This document shows, piece by piece, positions 1 to 7,566 of a DNA stretch of 14,867 nt. Source of the DNA: Clostridia bacterium (GTDB taxonomy: Bacteria > Bacillota > Clostridia > Christensenellales > Pumilibacteraceae); the NCBI GenBank assembly GCA_017452405.1, contig JAFTMM010000080.1:1-14867 (forward strand), given 5' to 3'. The notes beneath the pieces are model-generated. The model worked only from the letters and a program-made list of their open reading frames with translations, made no database searches and had not been told where the DNA came from. The translations under genes were made by a program, and so were the position numbers. The number at the start of each line of letters is the position of its first letter. The first letter of the stretch is position 1.

Positions 1-1218
1 TTCGTCATCAAACACTATTACTCTGTCGTCCGAGGTTTTTGCCGTAGCCAAGCGACCTCTTCCGTCACAAAGAGCTTCGTAGGTCTTTCCGACGCATTCG
101 TCAGCGAGCTCTTTTGCAATTTTGGATTGCAATTCAATCAATCTCGTTATGCGCTCTTTCTTAACAGATTCATCCACTTGCCCTTCCATGATAGCAGCCG
201 GAGTGCCGTTTCTCTTGGAATAAATAAACATAAATAGGTTGTTGTATCTGACTTCTTCAACTAGCTTTAAGGTATCGCAAAAATCCTCTTCGGTTTCGGT
301 TGGAAATCCTACTATCATATCACTCGTAAGTCCCGCTCCGGGAACGTACTTCTTAATCATTCGAATTTTGTCCAAGTATGATTTAACGTCATAATGACGA
401 TTCATTTTTTTCAAAATGCCATCACTCCCCGACTGCACGGGTAAATGTATATACTTTGCAAGTTTGTCGGAACCACCTATTAGCTTAATAACGTCCGCCG
501 AAAGATCCTTTGGATGCGACGTCATAAATTTCAGCCAAAATTTACCGTCAAGCGCGCTTAACGTCTTTAATAAATCATAAAAAGTATGTTTACCGTCGTT
601 ATATGAGTTTACGTTCTGACCGAGAAGCGTAATTTCCTTTACGCCGTTATCTATCAGCGATTGCACTTCGGTAACTATATCTTCAAGCTTACGGCTACGC
701 TCCCGTCCTTTAACGTACGGAACTATGCAATACGTACAAAAATTATTGCAACCGTACATAATATTGACGAAATTATTGACGTTATCCGATCTAACAGCCT
801 CATTTACGCCCTGGGGAACGTTCTCGTCAACGCTTAGATCTAAAATAAATTTTTCGCCCGATTCAATAGCTTTCACCATTTGCGGAATAGCGCCAAGGCT
901 ATAAGTTCCCGTAATGATATTAATAAACGGACATCTTTTATGCAATTTTTTCGCAACCTCTTCCTGTTGTGACATACATCCGCAAACGACAACTATAAGA
1001 TTAGGTTTAGTTTCCTTGAGCTTCTTAACCATGCCGAGGTTACCAAGCACCTTAGTTTCAGCTCCTTCTCTTATACAGCAGGTGTTGAATACTATTATAT
1101 CCGCATCATCAGGATTGCTAGCCGAAAGAACGCCTTCTTTTTCGAAAGCGGAATATAATTTTTCCGTCTCATGAACGTTCATTTGACAGCCATAAGTTTT
1201 AATAAATACTTTTTTCAC
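1..1218 (-). CDS. miaB: tRNA-2-methylthio-N6-dimethylallyladenosine synthase MiaB (3' end cut by window edge)
   Basis: MiaB is a radical-SAM methylthiotransferase that adds the 2-methylthio group to i6A at position 37 of tRNAs reading UNN codons, in the cytoplasm. The frame is open from 1218 to the left edge (406 codons). Visible motifs: the N-terminal domain with C11 (in KTYGCQMNVHE), C47 (FNTCC) and C81 (CGCMSQQE), expected to bind the auxiliary 4Fe-4S cluster, and the radical-SAM motif CNNFCTYC with C157, C161 and C164, followed by VPYVKGRERSR. The C-terminal TRAM region is only begun, so perhaps several dozen residues lie outside. I start at GTG 1218 because the next in-frame ATG would remove C11. 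An in-frame TTG at 1254 lies inside the putative -35 element. There is no Shine-Dalgarno, and a TATAAT sits 7 nt upstream. The family call is very secure; the start is probable. Confidence 0.96.
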   Translation of the reverse strand, partial: MKKVFIKTYGCQMNVHETEKLYSAFEKEGVLSASNPDDADIIVFNTCCIREGAETKVLGNLGMVKKLKETKPNLIVVVCGCMSQQEEVAKKLHKRCPFINIITGTYSLGAIPQMVKAIESGEKFILDLSVDENVPQGVNEAVRSDNVNNFVNIMYGCNNFCTYCIVPYVKGRERSRKLEDIVTEVQSLIDNGVKEITLLGQNVNSYNDGKHTFYDLLKTLSALDGKFWLKFMTSHPKDLSADVIKLIGGSDKLAKYIHLPVQSGSDGILKKMNRHYDVKSYLDKIRMIKKYVPGAGLTSDMIVGFPTETEEDFCDTLKLVEEVRYNNLFMFIYSKRNGTPAAIMEGQVDESVKKERITRLIELQSKIAKELADECVGKTYEALCDGRGRLATAKTSDDRVIVFDDE

Positions 1219-1225
1219 AAATATA

Positions 1226-1254
1226 ATTATAACAAATACCGACGTTTTACGCAA
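1226..1254 (-). promoter_or_regulatory. Promoter of miaB, extended -10, probably leaderless
   Basis: On the minus strand there is TTGCGT (1254-1249), a 17-bp spacer, then TATAAT (1231-1226) preceded by TG one base away, giving an extended -10 (TGTTATAAT). Only 7 nt separate the -10 from the GTG, so transcription should begin at or next to the start codon. The -10 is perfect. The -35 is weak (TTG only), as is common when an extended -10 is present. Confidence 0.55.
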
Positions 1255-1314
1255 GCGAAGTCAAAGGGTGATAAAGATTGATTAATATTTTTTTGAGCTA
1301 CGCATACTACCAAA

Positions 1315-3177
1315 ATGGATAAGGCAAGAAAAATAATCAGAGTAACGGTAGCCATTGCGCTTATAATTGTGTTAAGTATGGCAGTCTGTTTGTTTATTAT
1401 TACCGATCCAAACGTAAAGACCAACGTTTTCCCAGATTTCAATCGGCAAACACTCGAAGAAATCAACGAAAATCATGAAATTTATGACGAACAGCATAAT
1501 AAACTGTGGACGATAAATGGCAAAGGAACACTTAAAGCCAAGATCAGCGAACTAAACGAACATACGATAAACGCATTTATTGCTATCGAAGACAAGAAAT
1601 TTTTTAGTCATAACGGATACGATCTTTCGCGCATAATTTCCGCAACGATACGAAATATAAGCGCCGGTAGCGCAAAAGAAGGCGCTTCAACGATCACTCA
1701 ACAACTTGCAAAAAACACGTATTTATCTCCCGAAAAGACGTTCTCTCGTAAAATAACCGAGCTACGCTACGCGCGCGTTATTGAAAAGCTGTACGACAAA
1801 GATGAAATTCTCGAAGCTTATTTAAACTCCGTCTATTTTGGCAACGATATCGTGGGTATTGAATCAGCTTCACAAAGATATTTCAGCAAAAAAGCTTCCG
1901 AACTTGACCTGGGAGAAAGCGCGATGCTCGCAGCCGTAATAAATAATCCCAAAAGATACGATCCTATCAGCAATAATGAAGCCACAGAAAAGCGCAAAAG
2001 ACTCGTTTTAAGCGAAATGCGCGAATTAAACTTAATAAGCAAAAACGATCAAGAAAAGTATTCCGAAAAAACCGAACTCAAATTGACGGTAGTTAACGAC
2101 GGCTTATTTATTGGCTATGCTTCTGAGCAAGCGCGTTCCGGAAAAAGCGTACGCTTTGCAAAAGACGTACAAAACGTTATTAAGTCCATACTTTATCGTT
2201 TTACTTCGGCAGACTATACGACTGCAATTGCCGTAGTTGACGTTAAATCAGGTAAAGTGACTTCAGCGACGTCGGACACTTATTTTGATATATACGGACT
2301 CAAAAGAAGTCCGGGAAGCACTATAAAACCGTTTATCTCCTATGCACCTGCCCTCGAAAGTAAAACGATTACTCCTCTCACTCCCCTACTTGACACTCCC
2401 ATGAAGTTTGGCAACTATGAACCCAAAAATTATAGAAACAAATACTATGATTGGACGAGCGCAAAAGACTGCCTTGCCCTATCTCTTAATATTCCTGCAG
2501 TTAAACTGCTTGAAATGAACGGCGTAGAATATTCCAAAAAATTGTGCAATAAATTTGGATTTGAATTCACTAAAAGCGACAACGGTCTGGCTCTTGCTCT
2601 CGGCGGTATGCAGAACGGTGTTGACTTAATCACACTCACAAAAGCATATGCACATGTAGCGAACGGCGGTGACGGCATAATTTCGCCTGAAAATGCTTAT
2701 CTTCTTACAAAAATGCTAAACGAAACGGTAAAAACAGGAACGGCAACGGCAATCGAAGATAAAAATATTTCCGCAAAAACCGGTACGGTTGGCAATGAAA
2801 ACGGTAATACGGACGCATATTGCATAGCGTATAACAAAAAGTACGCAGTAGGCGTATGGTGTGGTAGCCTAAAAGGACTACTGCCCGATCGCGTTACGGG
2901 CGGAGAAACTCCCACCGAAATTTGCAATGAAATATTAAAACGCCCCGAGCTGAAAAGCGGAGCGTTTGAAAGACCTAAAACGGTATTATGCGTAGATATT
3001 GATGCGGTTGAATTGGAAAAGCGCCATCTCGTCGTTACCGCAAGCGCCTCAACTCCACCCAAAAATCGAATTTCAGGCGAGTTCAGCGTTTACAACCTAC
3101 CGGACAAAAAGACCGACGAAGATTTATCTTTCGGGGACTATGAAAACTTCAAGATTGTTGACGGCTTCGTCGATTAA
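1315..3177 (+). CDS. Class A penicillin-binding protein (peptidoglycan glycosyltransferase/transpeptidase)
   Basis: A bifunctional cell-wall enzyme: it polymerises lipid II glycan strands and cross-links stem peptides on the outer face of the membrane. The 620 residues show one N-terminal membrane anchor (about 7-29) and a family-51 glycosyltransferase domain: IEDKKFFSHNG with catalytic E92, GASTITQQLAKN at 123-134, and a YFG...GIE motif near 174-183. The penicillin-binding transpeptidase domain has S335-T-I-K338 as active-site SxxK, S390-L-N392 as SxN and K488-T-G as KTG. All three triads are intact, so the enzyme should be active. It is short for the family and has no long C-terminal extension. 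ATG 1315 is the only start that keeps the anchor. No good ribosome site precedes it, and I see only a weak promoter-like TTGATT (1278) and CATACT (1303). It is divergent from miaB, and its 3' end overlaps thiI by 54 bp. Confidence 0.95.
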   Translation: MDKARKIIRVTVAIALIIVLSMAVCLFIITDPNVKTNVFPDFNRQTLEEINENHEIYDEQHNKLWTINGKGTLKAKISELNEHTINAFIAIEDKKFFSHNGYDLSRIISATIRNISAGSAKEGASTITQQLAKNTYLSPEKTFSRKITELRYARVIEKLYDKDEILEAYLNSVYFGNDIVGIESASQRYFSKKASELDLGESAMLAAVINNPKRYDPISNNEATEKRKRLVLSEMRELNLISKNDQEKYSEKTELKLTVVNDGLFIGYASEQARSGKSVRFAKDVQNVIKSILYRFTSADYTTAIAVVDVKSGKVTSATSDTYFDIYGLKRSPGSTIKPFISYAPALESKTITPLTPLLDTPMKFGNYEPKNYRNKYYDWTSAKDCLALSLNIPAVKLLEMNGVEYSKKLCNKFGFEFTKSDNGLALALGGMQNGVDLITLTKAYAHVANGGDGIISPENAYLLTKMLNETVKTGTATAIEDKNISAKTGTVGNENGNTDAYCIAYNKKYAVGVWCGSLKGLLPDRVTGGETPTEICNEILKRPELKSGAFERPKTVLCVDIDAVELEKRHLVVTASASTPPKNRISGEFSVYNLPDKKTDEDLSFGDYENFKIVDGFVD

Positions 3178-4290
3178 CTCGTCGTAACCTTCAATTTTCG
3201 ATTCGTTAAATTCCGCCCTGCGAATAGTAGGCTTTGTAACGGGACTATCCGGAAGAAATACGGTGCAACAATCCTCGAATGGCTTAATAGAAACGTCGTA
3301 AGTTCCTATTTTTTTGGAAAGCTCTATAATATCTATCTTATCAAAACCGATAAGTGGACGGAATACGGGCAATCTTTCTATTACGGAATTAGTGACCGTA
3401 ATACTTTCCATAGTTTGACTGGCAACTTGTCCGAGATCTTCGCCGTTTATTATACATTGGCAATGATATTTATCCGCTACCTTTTCAGTAATTCTCATCA
3501 TAGCGCGACGAACGAGAGTAATCATATAATTACTTTCAGCAAATTTATGGATAGCTTCTTGAATTTTAGTGAACGGAACTACAAGAACTTGCATTTTCCC
3601 GGTATAGTCGGAGAGAATACGCGCAAGATCTACAACCTTATCCCTCGCCTCAATGCTCGTGTAAGGATACGACCAAAAGTGCAAAGCTACGAGTTTTAAT
3701 CCGCGTTTTGCCATCATATAGGTAGATACGGGACTGTCAATACCGCCCGAAAGAAGAGTAAGTCCCCTTCCTGCGCTCCCGACAGGCATTCCTCCCGCGC
3801 AATACTCGTATCCCGAATAGACGTAAGCCGTTTGTCTGTCACGCACGTCTATATAGATTATCGAATCGGGATTGTGAAGATCAACTTCAAGAGTATGGTT
3901 ATATCCAAGAAGCCTGCCTCCGATTTCACGCGCAAGCCATACCGAAGTATACGGTAAGGTCTTGTCTGCGCGATTTACCGTTACGCGAAAACTTCCGCTT
4001 TTGGGTGCGACCTCTTTTGATGCTTCGAAGATTTCGTCGGCGGACGAAATCACTCTCTTAGCTCTGCTGAGCGAAAAAAGCCCGAAAACTTTTTTTAGTC
4101 TTTCGGCTATTACTCTTTCAATCTCAGGCGCATAGTCGCAAATAACGTATCTTCCATAAGTAAATTCCGCCCTACATTCCAAGCCTTCTAATTTTTCAAG
4201 TATATTTTTCTTGAGCAAATTTTCAAAAAAGGCTCTGTTTTTGCCTTTAAGGTGTATTTCGCTGTATCTTAAAACGAGAACGTTATCCAT
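3124..4290 (-). CDS. thiI: tRNA 4-thiouridine synthase ThiI (no rhodanese domain)
   Basis: ThiI adenylates U8 of tRNA and replaces its oxygen with sulfur, giving 4-thiouridine. In some bacteria the family also serves thiamine thiazole synthesis. The 388 residues contain an N-terminal ferredoxin-like/THUMP RNA-binding region (about 1-165), the PP-loop SGGIDSP at 181-187 for ATP, and INGEDLGQVASQ near 281. The C-terminal motif FEDCCTVF carries C341 and C342, one of which should match the family's conserved catalytic cysteine. There is no rhodanese domain, as in Bacillus-type ThiI, which receives sulfur from a dedicated NifS-like desulfurase; exactly such a gene lies directly upstream and overlaps by 8 bp. 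A good ribosome site (AAGGAG) precedes ATG 4290. It is the last gene of the ruvC-to-thiI unit. Its final 54 bp run antisense to the end of the penicillin-binding protein gene. Confidence 0.96.
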   Translation of the reverse strand: MDNVLVLRYSEIHLKGKNRAFFENLLKKNILEKLEGLECRAEFTYGRYVICDYAPEIERVIAERLKKVFGLFSLSRAKRVISSADEIFEASKEVAPKSGSFRVTVNRADKTLPYTSVWLAREIGGRLLGYNHTLEVDLHNPDSIIYIDVRDRQTAYVYSGYEYCAGGMPVGSAGRGLTLLSGGIDSPVSTYMMAKRGLKLVALHFWSYPYTSIEARDKVVDLARILSDYTGKMQVLVVPFTKIQEAIHKFAESNYMITLVRRAMMRITEKVADKYHCQCIINGEDLGQVASQTMESITVTNSVIERLPVFRPLIGFDKIDIIELSKKIGTYDVSIKPFEDCCTVFLPDSPVTKPTIRRAEFNESKIEGYDELIDEAVNNLEVFIVPER

Positions 4291-5410
4291 TAATTTTCTC
4301 CTTCAACTTTTCAGCCGAATTCAGTATAATATCCGTAGCAATTTGGATTTCATCTTCGCGTGTAAACGGCGAAATACTGATACGAATACTGCCGTTTGCA
4401 AAAGATTTATCCACTCCCATTGCTTCCAAAACTCTATTAGATTTAACGTGCGTGGAACAAGCCGAACCAAGACCTATAAGAACGCCTTGTTCCTGCGCCA
4501 TATTAGCAATAACTTCGCCTTTCAATCCTTTAAAAGACAAAGACAGCACGTAGCCGGTATTATTTCCACTGCCGTTGACTTTTACCCAGTCCTTACCACT
4601 AAACTTACTTATAATTCTATTTCGCAAGCCGTTTGCGTCAATCCTTTTTGCAGATTCACGATATTCACAAGCTGCTTTAGCAAATCCGATAATTCCACCT
4701 ACGTTTTCTGTGCCCGATCGCCTGTTGTTTTGCTGACCACCGCCCACGATAAACGGCTGAATATTCAAGCCTTTTTTGACGTAAAGCGCTCCCACTCCTT
4801 TGAGTCCACCTACTTTATGCGCACTGACGCTATATAAATCAACCTTAGTTAAACCTAAGTCGATGGGTATTTTGCAAAAAGCCTGAACGCCGTCTGAATG
4901 AAAAATCACTTTGGGGTTTATAGATTTTGCCACCTCCGACAGCGTAGCAATATCGTTAATTTCACCCGTTTCATTCGATGCGTGAATTATGGAAACGAAG
5001 GCAGTATTAGCGTCCATAACCTCACGAAGCGCTTCTTCAGTAACAAAACCGTCCTTATTGAGCGGGATAAAACGGACGTCTACTCCTCGGCTTTTTAATT
5101 TCATTGCGCTTTCGTATACCGAAGCGTGCTCCATTGAGGAAACCACCACGTTTCCTTTTTTGTTTTTTATGCCACACTCAAAAGCGGTGTTATTGCTCTC
5201 CGTAGCGCAGGACGTAAAAATTATTTCCTCTTTAACTGCGCCGAGTAGTTGCGCAAACTCCTCCGTCGCAAGCGCTAGCGCCTTTTTTACTTCAAGAGCC
5301 GGCGCATAGCCTGCCGATGGATTATAAAATTTTTCTCCGGCGTACGTAACTAAAGATTCAATCGCTACGTCAAGAGCCTTTGTTGTTGCCGCATTATCAA
5401 GATAAATCAT
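4283..5410 (-). CDS. Cysteine desulfurase, NifS/IscS-like (NifZ-type partner of ThiI)
   Basis: A PLP enzyme that takes sulfur from cysteine as an enzyme persulfide and releases alanine. The 375 residues begin with the family hallmark MIYLDNAATT and show H95 (SMEHAS, which stacks on PLP), D173 and Q176 (HSDGVQAF), the Schiff-base lysine K199 (SVSAHKVGG), the RSGTEN loop near 231, and the catalytic cysteine C318 in GSACST. All key residues are present. Placement immediately before thiI, with overlapping ends, suggests that its main sulfur acceptor is ThiI, as for B. subtilis NifZ. General supply of iron-sulfur clusters is possible, but no scaffold gene is nearby. A GGGAG ribosome site lies 5 nt before ATG 5410. 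The gap to tgt is 15 nt. I am sure of the family; the physiological partner is inferred from context. Confidence 0.93.
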   Translation of the reverse strand: MIYLDNAATTKALDVAIESLVTYAGEKFYNPSAGYAPALEVKKALALATEEFAQLLGAVKEEIIFTSCATESNNTAFECGIKNKKGNVVVSSMEHASVYESAMKLKSRGVDVRFIPLNKDGFVTEEALREVMDANTAFVSIIHASNETGEINDIATLSEVAKSINPKVIFHSDGVQAFCKIPIDLGLTKVDLYSVSAHKVGGLKGVGALYVKKGLNIQPFIVGGGQQNNRRSGTENVGGIIGFAKAACEYRESAKRIDANGLRNRIISKFSGKDWVKVNGSGNNTGYVLSLSFKGLKGEVIANMAQEQGVLIGLGSACSTHVKSNRVLEAMGVDKSFANGSIRISISPFTREDEIQIATDIILNSAEKLKEKING

Positions 5411-5425
5411 ATTAGCTCCCGTTTC

Positions 5426-6541
5426 TTAGGACACGTATTCCGGACTTTGCCTAAATTCCTTTACAAAATCAAGGAAGCGGTCTTCCATAATCGCCGATCT
5501 TATTCTTTCCATAAGGCGCGCAAGATAAGTAATATTATGAAGCGACAACATACGACCTCCGAGGATTTCGTCCGATTGAATAAGATGACGAAGATAGGAT
5601 TTGGAGAAATTTTTACAGCAATAGCAATCGCAATCGTCGTCAAGAGCTGAAAAATCTTCGGTATGTTTGGAGTTTCGAATATTAATTTTTCCGTGCGAAG
5701 TATAAGCCGTTCCGTTACGCGCCGTTCTCGTAGGAAGTACGCAGTCAAACATATCAACTCCACGAAGAACGCCTTCTACCAAGCAATCAGGGCTACCAAC
5801 GCCCATAAGATAATGTGGCATATTAGTGGGGAGACCGGGTTTCAGCACGTCAAGAATACGATACATTGTGTCCTTGTCTTCACCGACAGAAAGCCCGCCG
5901 ATTGCAATTCCGCACTTAGCGTACGGCGCCGTCAGTTCAAGCGAACGCAAACGTAAATCGTCAAACATATTGCCCTGAATAATCGGGAAAAGCATTTGAT
6001 TTTCGTTTTTATGATAATCATAGCAACGCTTTAACCATTCGGCAGTTATATTCATTGCATCTTCAGCTTCAGTTTTGCTTACCCCTGCGGTAGAACAAAC
6101 GTCAAACGCCATTATTATATCCGCGCCGAGAGCGTTTTCAATTGCAATAGCCTTTTCGGGCGTAATATGCATCTTCGCTCCGTCTATGTGCGAATTAAAG
6201 TCCACACCGTCAGCAGTAATTTTGCGAAGTTTTGCAAGTGAAAAAACTTGAAAGCCACCGCTATCGGTGAGAATTGGCTTATTCCAACCCATAAACTTAT
6301 GCAAACCGCCTGCTTTTTCAACAATAGATTCGCCTGGTCTGAGGTGTAAATGATACGTATTTGCAAGCAGTATCTGCGCTCCTGATCTCTCCACTTCTTC
6401 GGGAGAAAGTGATTTTACGGTAGCGCGTGTACCGACCGGCATAAAAACCGGCGTAATAATTTTGCCGTGCGGTGTAGTTAGCTCACCTACTCTAGCACCG
6501 CTTTGCGAACATTCATGTAATACTTTATAAGAAAAATTCAT
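5426..6541 (-). CDS. tgt: tRNA-guanine transglycosylase (Tgt)
   Basis: Tgt exchanges guanine 34 in GUN anticodons for preQ1 on the queuosine pathway. Counting from ATG 6541 (371 aa), the TIM-barrel shows LTDSGGFQVFSL with D93, FDVCSTAG with D147, GGLSVGE near 215, GVDMFDCVLPTR with the nucleophilic aspartate D266, and the zinc site C304-x-C306-x2-C309 with H335. C308 is an extra cysteine inside the zinc motif. The usual FDEC motif reads FDVC, and GGLAVGE reads GGLSVGE; both are small departures. The start is ambiguous. ATG 6541 shares an ATGA with the queA stop, which favours translational coupling. An in-frame TTG at 6553 has a GGAG 4 nt upstream and would add four residues. I prefer the ATG. 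Queue position just after queA fits the pathway, since QueA acts on Tgt's product. Confidence 0.96.
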   Translation of the reverse strand: MNFSYKVLHECSQSGARVGELTTPHGKIITPVFMPVGTRATVKSLSPEEVERSGAQILLANTYHLHLRPGESIVEKAGGLHKFMGWNKPILTDSGGFQVFSLAKLRKITADGVDFNSHIDGAKMHITPEKAIAIENALGADIIMAFDVCSTAGVSKTEAEDAMNITAEWLKRCYDYHKNENQMLFPIIQGNMFDDLRLRSLELTAPYAKCGIAIGGLSVGEDKDTMYRILDVLKPGLPTNMPHYLMGVGSPDCLVEGVLRGVDMFDCVLPTRTARNGTAYTSHGKINIRNSKHTEDFSALDDDCDCYCCKNFSKSYLRHLIQSDEILGGRMLSLHNITYLARLMERIRSAIMEDRFLDFVKEFRQSPEYVS

Positions 6542-7560
6542 ATGAAAAAACAAGCGTCTCCAAAGCTGAAAAACCTATATCTTTGCTTAACCGCTTCTTC
6601 ATAAACGGCTAGCGTTTGTTCTCGACCGCAAAGCGCGGATACAAGCATAATAAGCGTAGAGGAAGGCAAGTGAAAATTAGTAATAAGAGCGTTAACTGCT
6701 TTGAACTTATACGGCGGATATATAAATATCGACGTATCTCCGCTTCCGGATTTAAACAATCCGTCCTCACCAACCGCGCTTTCAAGTACTCTAACAGACG
6801 TAGTACCCACACAAATTACACGTTTTTTTGCTAAAATAGCTTCATTTAGTGCCTCTGCCGAGTCTTCCGTTATTTGCCAATACTCACTATGCATCTTATG
6901 TTCTTCTAACTTATCTACCTGCACGGGACGGAAAGTTCCTAGCCCGACGTGCAATAATACTTCTATGATCTTAACGCCTTTATTCCTTAATTTGTCCATA
7001 AGCTCAGGAGTAAAGTGAAGACCTGCAGTCGGCGCAGCGCAAGAACCGGAAATACTCGCATAAACGGTTTGATATCTCTCCCCGTCTTTTAATTTTTCAC
7101 GAATATAAGGAGGGAGCGGAGTTTGTCCAACTTCAGATAAAAGGTCCTCAAATACTCCGTCAAAAATAAATCGAACGGTTCTTTCGCCCATTTCCCCCAA
7201 ACCGATTATCTCGCACGCAAGTCTTTCACTGAAAAAAAACTTAGCTCCAAGTTTTGCCTTTTTAGCAGGCTTACAAAGAACCTTCCAATCAGTAAGATTT
7301 ACTCTTTTATGAAGAAGAAACTCGACTTTTGCACCCGTAGTTTCCAAAAAACCGTAAGTTCGGGCAGGGATAACTTTAGTGTTATTCACAACCAAAACGT
7401 CGTTTTCTGTGAGATAGTCAACTATATCGTAAAAATGCTTATGCTCAATTTTTTCGGTTTTTCGGTCGTACACAAGCAATCTTGAAGAATCACGCGGTTC
7501 TATCGGAGATTGAGCAATAAGTTCCTCTGGTAAATTATAATAAAAATCCGATGTTTTCAT
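6538..7560 (-). CDS. queA: S-adenosylmethionine:tRNA ribosyltransferase-isomerase QueA
   Basis: QueA transfers and isomerises the ribosyl part of SAM onto preQ1-34 in tRNA, forming epoxyqueuosine. The 340 residues match the family from end to end: YYNLPEELIAQ at the start, NNTKVIPAR near 59-67, AAPTAGLHFT at 175-184, HVGLGTFRPV near 204, NFHLPSSTLIMLVSAL at 295-310 and a YRFFSFGDA tail. The length is normal. The gene sits 6 nt downstream of ruvB and overlaps tgt by 4 bp (ATGA), so it is the middle of the operon. Because QueA needs preQ1-tRNA, its presence implies that this Tgt inserts preQ1 rather than only salvaging queuine. The later enzyme (QueG or QueH) and the preQ1 synthesis genes are not in the window. 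Confidence 0.97.
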   Translation of the reverse strand: MKTSDFYYNLPEELIAQSPIEPRDSSRLLVYDRKTEKIEHKHFYDIVDYLTENDVLVVNNTKVIPARTYGFLETTGAKVEFLLHKRVNLTDWKVLCKPAKKAKLGAKFFFSERLACEIIGLGEMGERTVRFIFDGVFEDLLSEVGQTPLPPYIREKLKDGERYQTVYASISGSCAAPTAGLHFTPELMDKLRNKGVKIIEVLLHVGLGTFRPVQVDKLEEHKMHSEYWQITEDSAEALNEAILAKKRVICVGTTSVRVLESAVGEDGLFKSGSGDTSIFIYPPYKFKAVNALITNFHLPSSTLIMLVSALCGREQTLAVYEEAVKQRYRFFSFGDACFFI

Positions 7561-7566
7561 AACTTA

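Noticed and set aside
3114..3172. Inverted repeat CGACGAAG / CTTCGTCG within the convergent overlap, considered as a terminator.
   Set aside because: The arms are about 43 nt apart and no T-tract follows on either strand; both arms are coding sequence.
4211..4837. A 208-codon plus-strand frame across thiI and the desulfurase gene.
   Set aside because: It runs antisense through two well-matched genes, has no family features and no expression signals; a shadow frame.
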